From: Paraglaciecola chathamensis S18K6
GTDB lineage: Bacteria; Pseudomonadota; Gammaproteobacteria; Enterobacterales; Alteromonadaceae
Assembly: GCA_000314955.1 (NCBI GenBank)
Contig: BAEM01000063.1
Location: forward strand, 62,001-126,000
Direction of reading: 5' to 3'
DNA: 64,000 bases
The notes beneath the pieces were generated by a model. The model saw nothing but the letters and a program-made list of their open reading frames with translations. It was not told where the DNA came from and did not search any database. This document shows positions 63,231 through 64,000 of the stretch, piece after piece. The position numbers and the translations under genes are program-made. How positions within the stretch are numbered: the stretch's first letter is position 1; every line of letters starts with the position of its first letter.

Positions 63231-63341
63231 TTAATCTCTATGGTCATCGCCAGTGGTTGTTTTTTTCGGATAGCGAATTACCAGCATCGTACCGATAACT
63301 AACAGTGCCAGTGGGATTAGCAAAATAAGGTCTTCGTACAT
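63231..63341 (-). CDS. Tiny single-span membrane protein (36 residues)
   Basis: The frame starts at 63341 with an AGGAG ribosome-binding site 7 bp before the ATG and ends TAA at 63231. The peptide is MYEDLILLIPLALLVIGTML followed by VIRYPKKTTTGDDHRD: one membrane span with a positive-inside tail. The combination of a good ribosome-binding site and a clear topology supports a real small gene. It lies downstream of, and co-oriented with, the TonB receptor gene. Function is unknown. Confidence 0.55.
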   Translation of the reverse strand: MYEDLILLIPLALLVIGTMLVIRYPKKTTTGDDHRD

Positions 63342-63457
63342 TTGATGCTCCTGATAGATGAAGGCAGAGAAAAATATGTCTTTTATTTGACTATATTGGT
63401 CAATCCTCAAGAAATATACAATGAGTTTAGAAGACTGAAGTTAGCTGAGAGTATTAC

Positions 63458-63492
63458 GCCCCCAATACTCGTCGACAACGACTATTGGGGGC
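63458..63492. terminator. Strong hairpin after the partial TonB receptor
   Basis: 14-bp arms (63458-63471 and 63479-63492) begin GCCCCCAATA and match at 13 of 14 positions around a 7-nt loop. It lies 39 bp beyond the receptor stop on the minus strand. No T-tract follows on that strand; the flanking A/T run is on the opposite side. Confidence 0.6.
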
Positions 63493-63530
63493 ACCGTTAA
63501 AAAATTTACTGTTACGCTAAATTAAAATAG

Positions 63531-64000
63531 CTAAAAATTCGCCGTCACACCAAGAATAATTCGACGATCTGTTAACCCCTGCTCACACAACAAGGCCCCT
63601 TCATTGACACACCATTGTGTTCGATCTTCCCTGAGAAGGTTTATTCCTTCTAAACCTACACTCATAGAATCGTTAATATCATAGCTAACGCTCATATTCA
63701 GTTGCGCTCTATCATCAACAATTCTTGGCATATCGAAACTAATCAAATTGCCCGTTTTGAACGACGATCTCCACGTGTAACGAGCTCTGATACTAAGATC
63801 GTATTTGTCATAAAACAGAGTGATGTTGTATGCATTTTTGGATAAATCTTCTAGTTCGATTCGCTCTTCTACGATGTCATCGCTGAGTGTCGAGGTCGAT
63901 TGATCGGTATCTGTTCGTCCTAAAAGGTTATTCAGAGCATTCCCATCGCCGGTAGCAGGTCTAAAGGTGTCGATATTAGACCCTGATTCTTGATAAGTAT
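63531..64000 (-). CDS. TonB-dependent receptor, C-terminal part (runs off window)
   Basis: The frame is open from the window edge to the stop at 63531. The visible part (FRPATGDGNALNNLLGRTDT, AYNITLFYDKYDLSIRARYT, NMSVSYDINDSMSVGLEGIN, RRIILGVTANF) is a typical beta-barrel C-terminus with alternating strands and a final aromatic residue. LLREDRTQWCVNEGALLCEQ forms a last extracellular loop with two cysteines. This style is frequent in large receptors of the carbohydrate type in Alteromonadales. The plug and signal peptide lie outside the window. Confidence 0.85.
   Translation of the reverse strand, partial: TYQESGSNIDTFRPATGDGNALNNLLGRTDTDQSTSTLSDDIVEERIELEDLSKNAYNITLFYDKYDLSIRARYTWRSSFKTGNLISFDMPRIVDDRAQLNMSVSYDINDSMSVGLEGINLLREDRTQWCVNEGALLCEQGLTDRRIILGVTANF

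Overview
The window looks like chromosome (or a large replicon) of a marine gammaproteobacterium of the Alteromonas/Paraglaciecola/Pseudoalteromonas type. The grounds are AT-rich DNA with moderate GC, several large TonB-dependent receptors, an algal-polysaccharide locus with sulfatase and rhamnosidases, a UmuDC pair under a classical LexA box, and IS630/IS3/IS1182-type elements. This assignment is an inference from gene content; no rRNA or tRNA gene was seen.

Layout. (1) 0.1-9.3 kb is an accessory, partly decayed region. It holds an AraC regulator, a two-gene unit of an XRE regulator and a Tus-like replication-terminator protein, a HipB-like regulator with a damaged duplicate on the other side of a Fic AMP-transferase gene, a small XRE repressor divergent from a two-gene operon whose first product is a tandem, asymmetric CsrA-like protein, an MbcA/ParS/Xre-like protein and a TetR regulator. 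(2) 9.4-17.0 kb is a catabolic cluster of exported enzymes: an epoxide-hydrolase-like hydrolase, a double VOC protein and a heme-c/PQQ dehydrogenase, with a divergent SDR dehydrogenase and a TonB-dependent receptor. Its substrate is unknown. (3) 17.1-27.2 kb is a mobile/accessory stretch with broken IS630 and IS3 copies, a large TonB-dependent receptor, a tyrosine recombinase with paired palindromes upstream, a 269-bp inverted-repeat element and a HipBA pair.

(4) 27.4-51.3 kb is a polysaccharide-utilisation locus that best fits ulvan: GH106, a two-domain lyase, a sulfatase-GH39 fusion, two GH78 rhamnosidases, GH105, a GMC oxidoreductase with its small subunit, and an ECF sigma/FecR-LamG pair of the planctomycete/verrucomicrobial kind. 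An IS1182 element with a 4-bp target duplication and an unrelated membrane-protein pair lie inside it. A KdgF-like cupin and an RpiB-like isomerase near 55 kb could process the unsaturated uronates that the lyase and GH105 release.

(5) 51.3-53.8 kb is gene-poor and rich in repeats. (6) 53.8-64 kb looks like ordinary chromosome: a YetF-type membrane protein, the KdgF/RpiB pair, a four-gene potassium-uptake operon (sensor kinase, KdpE-like regulator, KtrA, KtrB), a DUF883-like protein, SOS-controlled umuDC, a tiny single-span membrane protein, and the 3' end of another TonB-dependent receptor running off the window.

The strongest candidate for something undescribed is the CsrA-like protein at 5877-6245. 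It seems to keep one half of the RNA-binding site in each of its two repeats.
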